The notes: a model not told the origin generated them from the letters alone. A DNA stretch of 64,000 nucleotides from Micromussa lordhowensis (GCA_964020085.1 OZ026598.1:18128201-18192200), one strand, 5' to 3'; counted from the first letter of the stretch, positions 47,101 through 61,111 are shown. Translations and numbers: made by a program.

Positions 47101-49139
47101 CCCTGATTTGGTAAATACATAAATGTACACCAGGGAACCATCATTTTCCAATTTTATCACTTTTTTGCTTGTGAAAATAATTAAATTGATTGCCTTAAAT
47201 TGACAAATGAAATTATAACTTGTACTGATCCTACATTTCTGATTTTTCTTTTTCTTAAAAGATATTAAATTACATAGATTCTTGATTGTTACAATTTCCA
47301 TTGCACTTTTAAAAATATTCCACTCTTTAAGTCATTTACAAAAAGCCAAATTGAAATAAATTGCAGTTATTCTTTTTCTTTTTGAGTAAAGCCAACACAA
47401 AACATAAAAATAACAAATTCATTTGATGATGTTTGCCCAACCAAACAATCAAAATGGAAGATATGGAAGAAAAACAAATTGTGCAAAATTGAAATACAAT
47501 TTCAGCAAGGTTACGAGAAGATAATTAAATAATTTGAATCTCTCAATTTAAATGAAAAATTTTCTTAGTTACAAAGCCACAAGAACACTTTTCAATGTTA
47601 ACATTTTGCAATTTAAATTACAAATATATACGTGGTAATCAATAGACAGCTGTATACTGTGTGATAAAGAGTAAAACAAAATACAACCAAGTCTGCATAA
47701 AAGTATTCTTATATTTATATACGTTGGGGTATTATAAAGCAAAAGGTGACTGATTTAGTAACATATGAAAAATGTATATTGCCTTTGAAAATCATTGCAC
47801 TTGTAATCATTTGTGCTGAAAACTATCGCCAAATTTCAGGACGGTGAAAAAAACATGTTAGAAAAATAAAATATTTTCACCGATTGAGGTTGAATATTGG
47901 ATAAAAAAAATCATTTGAAAACAAGATTATATTACAAATCGAACGGAAAAGAAGTGTTTGCTTGCATAAATAAATAAATTATTCTGAATTGAAATCTTCC
48001 ACAAATTGATGTTTTCCCATAATTCGATAATGAAACTTGAAATGAAAAACATTTTAAATTTTTCTACCAAACAGCACACTTTATACTGATAGAATTTTGT
48101 ACTAAGAGAAAAAAACAAACATCGGAGGTGTAACAGGGAGGAAGAAAACGGCCACCAGGAATTTACAAGCAAAAAGTTAAATATAAACATTGACAGGGAA
48201 AGAAAACAAAGATAAAGAACTTACCATACGAAACTCTTTGATAGCACAAATAAAATATGCTACATCCGGTCTTTGACTATCGATGTAAACGCAGTCTGTG
48301 AAAAGAAATAATAAGATTGGTTTACCTGAGCGAGGCTAGCTAAAAATGAAAAATTTGAACTCCGCGCGCCGAGCGTTAAACGCGTGTTTGTTTTGATGTT
48401 CTGTTTTATTTGTTTCAAAATGTTGTGAAAGCGTTTAACCAGGTCCTGTGAAAATCGTTTTGAATTTTTAACACAGGCTTCATCGGGGAAAACGATTTAA
48501 CAACGTCCCGAGTAAAAAATTGCTTTATATATATCGCATCAGCAACGCGACTAATTCTTAATGATTTCCACAACAAAGGTAAACATGTCGAATGCAAATT
48601 TACAATTTACACGAGCCATAGGCCACATTGTTTAGCAGAAAGAGCATTGTTCGCAATAGACCGCAGAATCTGTAAGAACAAAAACGGAACGCATAAGAAA
48701 CTGTTGATAGCACGTTTGTCTTCGAAATCCGCTAGGAACAAAATAAATGTTTTAAAACCGTCCCTTGAACTCGAACAGCACTACGAAATTGTCAGTGTTA
48801 GGTGTATTTTCCCTTTCGTGTGTGATATTAATTACAAGTAATTATTCTAATAGCACAAACAATCCATATCGTTTTTGACATAGAACGGCTTTTGAAATTC
48901 GACAAATTTCTCCGAAGTTCTCGCTTACCTCCCGGTTCATAGTAGACGTCTTCTTCTGAAGTGTAAGTCAGTTTGGAGGGCTCGGCATTTTCGCTTTTCT
49001 TATCGCTGCTAGCCGATCTACCGGCTTGTTTCCTTCCCTTTAATTCACTGCCCTTGTCGTCTTGAGAGATCGAATTTCTCGTTGAATTGGTCACACTTTT
49101 ACACTCTGAAGTAGCTTCACTTCTGCCACCCATGTTCAT
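38189..49139 (-). CDS. RERE: RERE/atrophin chromatin corepressor (BAH-ELM2-SANT-GATA-atrophin)
   Basis: Eighteen coding exons, read downwards: 49139-48929, 48295-48225, 46948-46840, 46193-46100, 45610-45503, 45108-45060, 44632-44561, 43512-43457, 43312-43213, 42835-42737, 42575-42495, 42403-42265, 42158-42098, 41925-41624, 40822-40701, 40324-40238, 40138-39797, 39268-38189. All have GT/AG ends and the phases close, giving 1060 residues; human RERE is 1566. BAH about 68-200 ([34 protein letters not shown]); ELM2 about 203-262 ([20 protein letters not shown]); SANT about 315-365 ([34 protein letters not shown]); GATA finger Cys421-x2-Cys424-x18-Cys443-x2-Cys446. Then a basic nuclear-targeting stretch (KKGKKRRRD), the atrophin block [11 protein letters not shown]...CVRTDVIF, and a His-rich segment near residues 876-892. 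The family acts in the nucleus with HDAC1/2 and nuclear receptors in development. The long Arg-Glu repeat of vertebrate RERE is absent. Confidence 0.95.
40395..40560 (+). repeat. Dispersed repeat in RERE intron 15
   Basis: It shares GTTTGCGCATCGAAAAGTT-like, TTCGTCGTTTGTAATC and TCAATCTTCTCCATC segments, in order and orientation, with 42955-43115. A third copy is at 33890-33985 on the other strand. Confidence 0.75.
42955..43115 (+). repeat. Dispersed repeat in RERE intron 9
   Basis: Paralogous to 40395-40560 (for example TTCAAGTTCGTCGTTCGTAA, TTAATCTTCTCCATCATTAA, TATTTTCAGGTTTCCT). Both run close to an exon edge. Confidence 0.75.
43577..44257. mobile_element. Putative MITE in RERE intron 7
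   Basis: AGCGGAGCTCC at 43577-43587 is mirrored by GGAGCTCCGCT at 44247-44257, and both continue inward with a GCCCGA-containing segment. The left end has a strong hairpin (GGCGGCCC GAA GGGCCGCC). The right part resembles the MITE of 10348-10577. Boundaries are tentative. Confidence 0.45.
43704..43738 (+). repeat. GAC/GTC trinucleotide repeat
   Basis: About ten GAC units with two interruptions, within RERE intron 7 and a locally GC-rich patch (43575-43760). Confidence 0.85.
44300..44485 (-). mobile_element. Degraded SINE of the first family in RERE intron 7
   Basis: CATAGCATGAAGCATATAGG, CTACTCCCCGCTGGATGAGA and TTGCTTAAGGACATGACACA match, with many changes, the SINE body as found at 13990-14272 in the same orientation. 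The tRNA-like head is missing. Confidence 0.65.
45696..45738 (+). repeat. Exact 20-bp tandem duplication in RERE intron 4
   Basis: AATAAATCCAGCAGATTGCC occurs twice back to back (45696-45715, 45716-45735), followed by the first three bases of a third copy. A recent slippage event. Confidence 0.9.
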
Positions 49140-50760
49140 ATCTGTTCCTCGCCGACGAAGGCTGTCTTTGGGAGCAAGCGTGTTACAACCTCCTCAGCTT
49201 GAGGGATCTCGTCCACTATTCGAAAGTGGTAAACCACGAATTCCTTTCGCGGATACTTCAGTGGCAAACTATCAACTGACCTGGAACATTGAACAGGAAA
49301 GTGAATAATTGTACTTGAAAAATCCTTGTCCCTTCCGATGAACGCTCCTTTCAACACCTCTCGACCGACACCTCATAATGTAATTCCTAATTTATTCAGA
49401 CAATTAACCTTACAATAGACACGCTCTCGCGACAGGAAATTTTAAATCTGCCCAATCCTACAATCTATTTACCTTAAATCGAAGTTCCAGTCAAGTCAAC
49501 TCCATAAAACTACTGTCGATCTCTTTGCTTGATTTTCAACGTCTGCGGAGTCACGAATGTCGAGTACCTTGCGGTTTCCGCTTGAATAAATTCTGTGTAT
49601 ACTGTGAATGACACCAAAGAAACCACATTAGAAACCAATTGACGACTACCACTACATAAAATTTCGGTTGCGGACCACTGGATTTTGAAAGTGAAATAAC
49701 ACAGATTTTATACTGCTAGACCCAAGATCAAACATCTTAGAAGCGATAAAGGCAAAGCAAATCTTTCCTATCGTGAAAAGTCGACGACTCAGTGACACAT
49801 TCTAAAATCTATTGTTTTAAGATGATTATGAAGACAACGACCCACACCAGATATTTACCGCCTTCAAAGCGAACAATTTTCCACCCGAACCTGCAGAAGC
49901 AAAAACTCGATTACCGAACTACAAAACGACTGTTCAAAAGAAAACTGTTTTGCTTTCCTCTCGCTTTCACTTTGGAACGTAACTTTTTTCAAAACAGCAA
50001 AGTAAACATGCTAACCGTGGGATTTATTCCCTTGTTCGTGTTTGAAAAACCCTACAAAAACATTAACAAACACAACTGAATGCCATCCGCCCACAGAAGT
50101 CGCCGTTACTTGCTACTAAACGAACGCTTGTCGAATTCAAGGAGAAAATTCGCATATAATAGCTCTGCTCTGTTTTACATGTGTTGTAAATATAATATAT
50201 TATTAACATGAGAGATGTGGACGATTATTGTCTCAACAGCGATTACACTTCAAACCGTTGAAACGACTTGTCCAAATGGAAATGTTGTCTACGCGAGTGT
50301 CGAGCTTCGCCGTGAAGGCGCAAACATAGAAGAACAATAATACGGGGAAAATACAAATATTTTCGAACGAGCAACCTACCTCTACAAGACGACAACCATT
50401 TAACCATTTAAATCGAGATGAACGGAAATTTGCAGAGTCAAATCAGGCTATTTCAAAAACGAGAGATGCACACGCGCGTTCAAGAAGAAACAGATCACCC
50501 GAGAGAACAACGGCACAGATCTTGGCTAGAATCGCTGTGAGTAGCCCAACAACTGCTAACCCCCGGCCGAGAAAATGCTCTTTCCGTCAGCTCAATGCAT
50601 AAACCGCACAATTTGGCTGTTTAGATGAGCAAAGAAGACAAGAGAGAAGTGAACAAACCGAGAACAGATGGTTTCTTTGTCGATCGTGATTGGCGAAATC
50701 AGCATGAGGCGTTGCAAGAAGCTCTCTGATTGGCTGAGAGACCTTAAATGCATGAACCCT
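49140..50760 (-). other. RERE upstream region: 5' UTR and probable promoter
   Basis: I see no upstream coding exon. The open frame at 49136-49357 minus overlaps the RERE start in another frame and is probably 5' UTR. A CCAAT-type pair (CTCTCTGATTGGCTGAGAG region near 50722-50740) could mark the promoter, but the transcription start cannot be placed from sequence alone. Confidence 0.35.
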
Positions 50761-53700
50761 GTCAGATCACCTGCGAGCTTATTTTGATTGAGGAGTTAAG
50801 TACATGTCAAGGCTATTTTCAACTACTTACATTTCTAATCCGAGCGTTAAACTACTCAAATACAAATCAAGCCTTCCGAATCTCTGCTTGTTCGAGGCAG
50901 AAATTCTACAACATAAAAGAACTAGGAATGTTTCCGCAGGGCCTAATGCAATTCATTTGACGTTTCCGACTGAAACTTTTGAATACCAGAAGCTAAATAA
51001 TAGTCTTGCTGACAACGATCACAAACTCATTTTGTAAACACTTTTTTTTCTTCGTGTCAATCATACATTCGCACTTCAAATCGTCGCCTCTCCAACAATC
51101 CGAGGCTCAAAAGTAAATTTACAGTTCGCTCCTCTTTCTCGCTTGAAAAAACAGGGTTAGAGGTAAATTCCGCCTCGGGCGAAAACATAATTACAATCGA
51201 CGTGGATTTAAAAGCGCCGTTTAGCCTATGAGAAGATATTCACAATGCTAGTAAAGTTCAACAACGTCATAATCATTCATTTTGTTTTTGTTATACAAAA
51301 TCTCGAAAACAAGGCGCATAACAACAGATATCCAGAACAGCTTTAGGCAATCACTGATCGCGAAACATTAAAGTCATTCAAGCGACAGTGCTTTGAACAG
51401 AGGGACTCGGAGTCAATAGAAGAGTCAAACTCTTCGATCGATACAGAAACAGAGCGCTAAGAATGACCAAAAATGTGATTATTACACTTTGATTCAACGC
51501 TACCAGTTTCTGTGACTCCAAAAACACGACTTGATGTCGCTCAGTAGGGGGGCGTTAAAATATCTTTCAATATATCCACTGCCAGTGCGTAACCCTAAAT
51601 ACAAATATAAAGCGGATTTTTTCCCTTCTATTTTTGGATCCTAGAGACTGGCATTTTTTTTCTAAGCTGAAGTATTAAACAAACAAACTGTGCAAAGCAG
51701 ATCCTTTCATGTAATACAGACTAATCTGCTACACCGTACCAGCCGCTAAAAAAAATTGGCTTCTCTTCTAAGGTAGGGCTGAGCAAATATACTTCATGTA
51801 TACAATCAGTGTACCCAAGTGTGCACTATCTTTGAATTCGAACTGATCGCGAAACATTTTGACGTATTCTTTCAAAAAAATCCTTCTTGTTGTTGTTATA
51901 AACAAAATTTCTGATTTCTGATAATCAGCGGAACAAATTACTGAAAGAATAGAACGGCGATGAGTGGAGAATACGAGGACAATTTTTGCTGCTTCAATAT
52001 CTGTTGACATATTTCAATAACTTAACGTGACTTTTGTTTTCTAAAGGGAATATTCATGATGCAACTTAAAGGCGTTTTATTTTATTTTTTTTTTTGTACC
52101 TTATTTAATTTCTAAAGGAAAAGAAAAAACTTTACTTGCCGATTTCTAAAACATCGTAACAATTTCGATTTTCGTGATGGTTTCGATAGATACAAACAGA
52201 TGTCGCTCTGCTCGTAAACCTTACATGATATAAACACCGCGTAAGACATTTAATGAGGAAAACAACATATATAGATTTCTTTAGCGATTTATTACCCCCG
52301 ATAAATTTAACAAACAAACTGTAAAAGTAAAGTAATCGACTTTTCTTCCTGTCCGACTGAAATAACAACCAATAAGCTTGACGAAGTTCGTGTCGTGTTG
52401 CTGCAGGACTAGAATATGCGGTTTTGGCTCAGTAAAACGTGTCATCTTGGTTAGCAGATATACCGACGTCGACCCTCGTTTTCGCTCGAGTGGAAAAAAC
52501 AATAACAAGCCAACTTAGCTTTGAATTCACTAGATTCAATCTGTTGTTGTTAGAAAGTCACGTTTACGCATGTGTGCTCCAGAATAAAAGCGAAACACTA
52601 CAGCAAACGAAACGTCTGGTTGAAGTCATTGTAAATTGTTGTAATATCCTAATAAGATAGCCCAGTTTATAAATGCCATATGACGGGCCGACCGCAATAT
52701 CTGATTAAAAGCTAACTATAAAATTTACCTTTTCCTTTAGAAAAATGCTTGACTTTGGTTATCCGGAGAGTTAAAAGGGTTGAAATTCTTGCCTGGAATC
52801 CCTTTGGCTGCTGTTAGCTCGGTCTAAATGCAATTATTGCTAATTACAAAATCATTTACGAAATATAAACGCGAGCAAAATAGACATATGAATACATTAC
52901 AAACATACCGGCTTAATTCTTCTAATTAAACATTCATCAAGATCTCTCCAAATGCATGGCAGTTTTGGCGAGCTCAAATCGAACTTTGGCGAAGCGATCT
53001 CAAAACTTGAACTCTGAACAGTGGTTAGAAAAAGACCATTTCGCACTGAAAATCATCTGACATTCGATCCTGATATGTAACGCCGACAGCACGGGAGTAT
53101 GTTCGAAAGTAGCCTTCCGTTTAAAATAACCTTTGATGGCTCCATTCACTCACACGTTTTCAAACAAAAACGTTCTAAAATCGCTGTAAGCTATGAAAAG
53201 CTAAAAGTTCTGTACTTGTAGACATTTCGAGTCTTTGCGCCCAACAAGGATGGTGCAAAAGTTGATAATTTAAGGCGATCGTGAGACATCCGTTGCGACT
53301 CGGCCCCGACACCGCCGCATCACGAAGAATGCATGCCGTTTGAAATGTGTTCAGAACATGATAAACACAGCTTCGAATTTAAATGTAAATGTACACTAAA
53401 TATAAGAAGTCGCGATCTTACCTTTCCAGAAACAAGTAGCTAGTAGAAATTTTGAAACTCTATTCGCCGAGAGCAAGATCTTTGGTGTTTATCACTTGAG
53501 ATCTGAAATAGAATTCTCGATATCACACATTTGCCCCACTTAAATCGTCCCCTTGGGAGAAGTTATTCATGTTTTCAGATAATCACTACCGGAAGTTGTC
53601 ACAACAGTGACGTCTGCTAACACCACGAATCTCGTGTTTTCTTTTCCTTAGTCCCGTCCTTCAAAATCAACTACAGGAAACTGCAACTACAGTCAAATTT

Positions 53701-56700
53701 TATTATTTGTATTATTATTTCGTACTTTTCTATTAAAGCGATAAATTTAAAACAAATTTGAAAAGTTATCCGCCGTAACGCACGCGGTTAGCAAAACACA
53801 ATAAACAATGAAATTGACATCACAAAGGCGACATAATGTAGATTTCAACTACATCTCAAAGCAACGGAGATTATTCGAAGTTATTTTCTCGACAAGATCT
53901 CAATTGCCTCTTCGTTGACAAATTTTTGAACCGTATTTTTCATTTGATGCACGTTTCAGCCTGAACTTTGCGATGGAAAGTATCAGCTATAGAAAACGGG
54001 TTTATCTTATATTGTTTTCAAAGACAGCTGCATCGAACTGGGTGGAATAACTGATCAATATGATTTCTGAAAGCAAATGAAAACTATCGGTCGATATTTA
54101 TGTATTGTAAATGGCCTATTTAAAAGGCTTCGATACGATTATGAGGTAATTACTAACTCCGCTTTTCAAAAGCGACCACTTCTATAAACTGCGAGCTCGC
54201 CTAGTCATCTTTTTTTCGTTCTTATTAAAGTTTTGCCAGCGCGATTTCAATTTGTTTGTTTTCTTTTAAAGGAAGATAAGTTTAATTTACACTTCGAATA
54301 ATTTCAGCTGAAAAAATAACTCGGCGCCACTCACAAAATACGCGTTTCTTTCGAAGCCAAGATATTTGTCTAAACGGACACGAAACACGGCTCGAACTTG
54401 TGATCGGTCGCTCTTGTAATTTATACATGTTCATACGTTTGTTCTTTTCTTCGGGTGCACACACGCGTTAAATTAGCTTTGTTTGTGGAACAAATGATCT
54501 TTGAATGAATTGTTCAGCGTGTGTACACAGGCGCTTTTTAACACACGAATAGAAAGTAATGTTGATATAGATGCTAAGATCTCCATTTTGAACCATCTCT
54601 TGAATAGTAATCGCCGCAAAAAATATTCTGATAGTGTACATGTATTTAGAAATATTACATATATTTCTCTCCTCAATGAAAAAGTCCTTTGGCTGTGACA
54701 TAAACCTGTCTCCATGTTTTTAAGTTGCGGTCACGGTACAAAGGGAAATATTGCCTCCACGGTGGGGGTGGATATTTCATTTAAAACCCACCGAAATATT
54801 TAGGAGTGCGATTTGGAAGTCATAAAAATGTTACAATCAGTTTCATGTGAAGAACGAGCGGAAATCTGCTTGCTAATGCCACTATGAGAGATCAGAGCGC
54901 GTTTACATCGGGTACGTTCAATGGGTTTTATACTGAGTTAGCCCGCGTCCCAGAAATAATCTTGGATTCCATTTTTAGGCCTAGGGCAATGGGCTCCTGA
55001 GCTTCAGAACAACAGGGGCCTAATAATATTGATACGTTCACAAGAGATCCGGAAATCCGCCCAGCGGATCAAGTTGAGTAACAAGGGAACTGCACTGGAC
55101 AAAACATCAGCCATTCCTGAAAAGCTGAGGAGAAGAAACTAGTATTTTAATGTCCCAGGAGCACACCACCGCGCGTTTTAAATCCCTGCCGCATGCGCGA
55201 GTGGCTTGAAGTAATTAGCTAAATTGCGAAGTTTTGCAATTGCAACCAAAAATATCATGCGGTGAAAAATCACTACAGTACTTATGTGCGTATCTGGTGA
55301 ATATGATATCGAAGAACTGCAGACGTGCTTCTGGGGAACAATTATCTTCCGTCCCAGCTGTCAGAAAATTATTCAACACAATTTTATCTCTGTCGTCGAT
55401 AGATAAGTTGAAGTGCCCTGTCTGATGTGTGGCACGACACGCGACCACCATCACGCAATCTCAAAGGTGTCACGTCACACGTAGCTGTGTTAATTTTGGC
55501 TTTTCAGCTTCCAGGCGAAAGATGCAGGGCTCATACAATAAAATAAGGCTAGATTGAATTATTATTAGGTAGAGCTAGCTACAATCCTATTAAAGCTAGC
55601 TACAATCTTTAAATATTGTAGTGCAGTGTTCTTTTCAAGTCACGACGAGGAAGGTTCCTGCCTCAGCTTTCCATGTTCTATATAGAGATAGGAGAACGTG
55701 CCAAATAACCGGGTATGTTCCACTGTATATAGTTTACATACGTGTGTGTGTGTGTGTGTCACCTAGAGGGTTTGATTTTCGAGTTGCTTCACTAAACTGA
55801 TTAGCACACCCCCGTAAAAAAGTTCCAAAAGTACCCACCAGGATGGGCCTAATTAGACACTTGGAAAAATGAAAGGCGGGAGAGTAGCAAAAGAGTTTAT
55901 TTTGCCCACCCCCAGACTAAAACAATCTGATAGCCAGACTGCACCATTCTATACTCCACGACCGCTCCTTGTTTGAGTCTGCTTGTAATATAAGCTTGAT
56001 TTACAGAACGGCGGTAAAGCAGAGGGCTCATAATCCTTTGATCCGACAGTATCAAAAATCATTAGCTAGACCTTCGACGACAGGAAATAAGCTGCAAATT
56101 ATATTGTATTATTCAATCAGAGGTACATCTTGTTACCAACACTACCAGCTTTTTAACATAAACAGCATTGGTGATCAATATTATTTGAAGATACTGAGCC
56201 CTTTAGGGACTTTAGGTCCTTCGACTGTTTCACTTAACAACAAAAAATAGAAGCTTCAAGCAATATCACCAAGATAGGAATGAAGAAGATGATTGTTTCC
56301 AGACTCTCCATTCTTTGATCTCGCGCGGGAGTCCCGCTTGTCGCGCGCGCTGCAAAGCAGTGTTTGCTCAGTGTGATGTTGGGAAGTTTTTGACGTTGAA
56401 CAATTTTGCTTCTGGTTCGCTTTCTTCATTCAGGTTTGAATTCATCGAAGATGGCGAATACAAATGCAAATATGCGGGCTTGCGTGTGATAATCTGGTTA
56501 TAAGTACCAAATTACGTTTATAGAAACACAAATCTAGATAATTCTGGATTGTCTGGCAAAACATATTCGCTAAGAAGCTTATAACCTAAATAGAAGACAT
56601 CACTTTTAATGGAGGGCGGAATGCACAAAAGCGATTAATTAATAGTGATATCGGTAAATAGTTAACTATAAATATGCGCGCATTGCGTCCCGTATGCGTG

Positions 56701-59700
56701 ACCACAAAAAACACAACACCACCGGCCCGACGCCGGAATTGATAGGCGAACAATACGCGATACACTATTAAGAAAAGAGTAAACGGAAATTCGCTGTGAT
56801 AGCATGCTGCCACTGCACTTCCTTCGCTGTTAGACTGAAAGCGGTTTCAAATACAGTTCCTGCGTTTAGTGGTAAAACATGGTGTTTATCAGCTGGTTAG
56901 GGACAGCTGTAATTCCTGTGTTGATATGTGGTGCACAGAATCTGTGAAATGCGTATGACCTCCCACTTTGTCCATTGTTCCTCGTCGAAGCTGTCAGCGC
57001 CATCAAAATTTGCAATATGGTACAGAAAGATCAAAATTACGACCCCAAATGTCTCCCTGTGCTGACAAAGTGCCACCTTTACGAAAAGGACGTTAATATT
57101 TTTAGGAATGTAGCCATATCTGTTCTGATCCACGCCACAGCTGACCCGCCATAATGACCTCAATATTATGTATTTACACAAAAGTGACCGATAATCTCGA
57201 ATCCTCTTTAAATGTGTTCTCAAAAGACGCGTCCCGGCGACACAGACGAAAACACGAGTCCCCTCGGCATACATATCCGCCCTTATTACGTCACATATTT
57301 GCCTACACAAACTGGAGCTTAGAAAAAGATGTTTCTTATAAAGTTGTAGGATTTTGTAGACTCTGTTTTCATGCAGTGCCCTTTCTTCTATAACATAAAC
57401 TCGAACCTTATCTGCCCAGAATCAACCGTAATCGCATGATCTACGCTGTCGACCCCTTGAAAGATTACGGTTGAGGCTAATGACGGCTCGCTTGCATTCC
57501 ATCTGATTCATTAGAGCCAAAGCTTGTATATTCTAGACTCTGGAATTCTGAACAGGACATGTGGTCTATGTTGGGAATCAATCAATGGCTTCAAAATTCT
57601 CAACATAACATTGGGAAGCAGTGTCTTAAAACCAGGCAAGAACTTCTAAAGAAATGCGAGAATGAGAGCTATTTGTTTTCACAAGCCATCTTGTTCCTTT
57701 GTGTAAGAGATTAGCAATGCAATCACGGCCCCTTAATCAATATTACATGCAAGCAGATTCTCTAGTCCTTAATCACGCCTCAACGTTTGGTTATTAGAAT
57801 CCCTTTAAATGCAACATGCGAGAAGCCATTTAAAGTACCACAGAAGCAAAGCGTTACAACTGTTCCTCACCTTTTCAAAACTGCCGAAGACGAGCAAAAT
57901 TTAGATCTTTACTCCTCTGCTACTTGAGCCGTGTAATGTGGATATGAGTGTCTACACTGTGCTACAAGAATGGCAGTTGTCATAGGGGTCAAATGATATT
58001 AGCTAATGTCTGTCATACGGGAACAATTGATTCACCACTTTGTTAAAACCCCCGAGGGCTCAACATCGTAGTAATATACAACACGCAAAATTGTAGTGTA
58101 ATTTCGGTCGAGTTTTCTGGCGAGTTTTGAATTCCTCGTAACGTATAAGCTTGATTTCTTTTTTGGTGTTTAGTCAGTGTGACAATGTCGTGACTGAATC
58201 GATCTGTTGATCAGTGGTATTTGATAATTAAGTTTGAAGAGGTGATCAATGTAAACATAAGTAAGCGGCGATGAATTTTATCACGTTCCCAACAGGAATG
58301 TATGTTTATTCAGGATTACACACGCAGTTAATGAAGCGTGGAGACGAAACGAAAGTCTAACTGGTCAAATCTTGGTGCGAGAAAGGTTTAAATGTCGAGA
58401 TTGAAGTCCCTTGTAAAGAGGGTATATGCTAAACATGTAGAGACAATATTTCAATTATCAAATTTGCAGGGTGTAAAATACATCGAGGTTGATATTACAC
58501 CTCATGACGTTAGTTTGTCAACAAAGGGCAAAAGTCGTAAAAATGATAAAAATTACAACCCTTCGGTTTCAAGAGTAACTTAAATCTCGGAATTAAAGCG
58601 TAAAACCTGCGCAATCTGGATAGTTAATCTTCATTGTAATACGTCCGAAACTTCAAATGATCGATTAACTTTTCATAGAGGCAAGTGCAGGTTTCTAAAT
58701 TAAGCAAAGATGTCAACCCTCTTTACGCCAAATGTCAAAGTGATTACAAAACAATCGCAGACAAAAGAACTTTAAAGTCTCTCTGCCCAGGTTGTTGAAC
58801 CTGTCAATCAAATCACGTTCCTATCGCGCCCAGTGTTCTCGCGGCTATTTATCTCTCACTCGCGGTTTTTGTTATGTTTCATGTAAGACTTCACAAAATG
58901 TAAACATTTCGCAGCTACTTACATGAAGTAAATTCAAATTTTCAAAACAACTGCCATCAAGGATGCGAAGTGGTCGAAGCATTATGCTTTGTTCTTTCTC
59001 AAATCAATTGATGAAACAACTTCACAGCTGTAAAAATCAATGAAGCTGTTGGAAAAAGAATTTGAAAGGCCTCAAAGGTAAGGTATGTGGTTCGTCGATT
59101 CGCATTCCATCGAGTGAGAACTTATAATGTTTATAAACGTTAGGTGCCGAGACTGCACACTACGGACTGGAAATCATTAAATGTTACAGTATATAGGTTT
59201 GATTGGCTTGTTCAGATTGTGCTCAATAACCCGCGGTTTAGAGTATTGAGAAATCTCGAACAACTTTGTACTTTGAAATAGCAATAACAGTTAAATTTCG
59301 AGTCAGGGCAAAGGGCAAAAGTATGGTACGGTACATATAGTGACCGCATCATCCATCACCTTAATAAATGAACGCATCATTCTTGTCAAAACAGTGTCCG
59401 AATTACGATAATCTATACAAGCGATTTTTCCGTTTTTTTCCCCTTTTTTTCGGATTTTTTTTTCTCTTGCCTTCAGCGACTTGCATAAGGGGATAAAGCC
59501 ACATTTTTGTTGTATCAGGCGCATTTTTTAGATAGTATTGGTGACCGTTCTTCTTTAATGGGATTATGTAAAATAAACAACGAAAAATGTACCTTTAATT
59601 AAAACATTTTATCAACTCATATTTCGAGCAGACGCAACTTATGGCTGAATCATTTAATTTATTAAGCACTACATGAAAATGACAAGAAGACTTCCTCTGT

Positions 59701-60000
59701 TGGAGATTTATTCATAAGACGGGTCATTTAGAGCAGTTCAAGTGTTCGCGGTAAGTGGGTATGTGAAAGGGGTATTTTTTTCAATAAAAGGAACGCGAAA
59801 AGGGTACCTTTTCTGTTAAAATGGAAAATTAAAAGGTAAGGGGTTGGATCTCTGGGCGGAGCCTAGCTACCCGTAAAAAAAAACTTCGTCGAGTGCCAAC
59901 CTCCGGGTTAAAAAGTAAGTACCTAAAGCGGCCGACAAGCGGCGGATGCAAATGACGGAACCATATTTTGGGGATATACTTCATGGGCGAATTCCATACG
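50761..60000. other. Long stretch without a supported gene
   Basis: Only short open frames with no recognisable domain or splice structure. A (GT)n run lies at 55742-55759, and small local duplications such as AGCTAGCTACAATC lie near 55573-55607. It may hold distal regulatory DNA for RERE or the next gene; this is not shown by the sequence. Confidence 0.5.
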
Positions 60001-60078
60001 AGTCTTGCATACATCTTCGGCCTTATGTGCTACCGAGCACGAAGAGGATTAAGTAAGTAAGTAAGTCTTGCATACATC
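60001..60078 (+). mobile_element. 48-bp retrotransposon tail with 15-bp target-site duplication
   Basis: AGTCTTGCATACATC occurs at 60001-60015 and 60064-60078, exactly flanking 48 bp that end in (AAGT)n. This is a strongly 5'-truncated non-LTR retrotransposon, or a SINE sharing its tail; TGCTACCGAGCACGAAGAGG is the retained 3' end. The perfect duplication implies a young insertion. Confidence 0.85.
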
Positions 60079-60919
60079 AGCTGTTGTTGAACTAACTTGA
60101 TGCACTTTAATGCACTTTACTGACTTGAAAGTTAATTGCCGATGAAGTATTTACCGCAAAAATGCCTCAGCACATGACGCGTGATTTTTTTGCTACGTGC
60201 GCTGCGTGAAACCATATCAGGAGTTTAATTCCCTCCTTGTGATTAATGATTGTCTTGCTCATGTTAAGATAAACTTTAAGAATTGTACGAACTTCATTTG
60301 CCAACTCTTCCACAATCTCAAAAACTAAAGTCTCCTCATTGTCATCTGACTAACTGTTTAGGGTCTGTTTAGTAATCGATGAAAACGTTTTTAAAGACCG
60401 TTTAATCTTGGTAATCACGTGAAGTAAACGTTATGAACACGCGCCGACCATTTGTCATCAGGTACACTGAAACAAACATAATAGTATTACAGCTAAAATA
60501 ACAATTCATTTTCGTTTTGTGATCAAGATAATGGTATCATTCTAGCTAGCCTATCAACAGCCATTGCTCGAGTCCCTTCGCAGTATATCACAGTTAGATT
60601 CGGAGGCGGACGTGATGTGAGCAGCTACAGTCAGTCCCGGGTGTCACGAGAAGACTCTGGAAGGTCAGGCCTTAAGGATTAAGACTAAAAAAAACCAACA
60701 ACATTAGAATAACAGGCAATCAATATGGGAGGTCAAAAAGCAGCATTTGAAACATATTCATGCAAGTACTCTTTCGTGTTGTGGCACGCTTGCAGTGTAA
60801 GACTCTTAGCCAGCTTCTGAGTGCAGCTGAAGTGGCATGAATTGAAGCTGGCTGGCACGACTCCCAGGGACGAAGTGGCTTACGAGACACTTCATTATTT
60901 AGCGCAAACGGAGGTGTGC

Positions 60920-61111
60920 AGTCAGGACAGGCTCATTTTCAGAGGCTTGTTTTCTTGAGCAGGGTGTGCAGTTTCAGTATTAATCATGAAAATTTCAATT
61001 TCCTCAATTGTGATTGGTTTAAAAAACTCCTATTTTCCGCTAATTCACTTGCCAAGTTGTTATCGGACACTGTTTGTTATTGGACAGTTTGTTATCGGAC
61101 GGTTGCCAATC

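Noticed and set aside
49136..49357. Minus-strand open frame overlapping the RERE start
   Set aside because: It is in a different frame, ends at the RERE ATG and has no homology; likely 5' UTR.
56897..57310. 137-codon minus-strand open frame upstream of RERE
   Set aside because: No recognisable domain, no splice partners, and codon use unlike the genes here; kept as non-coding.
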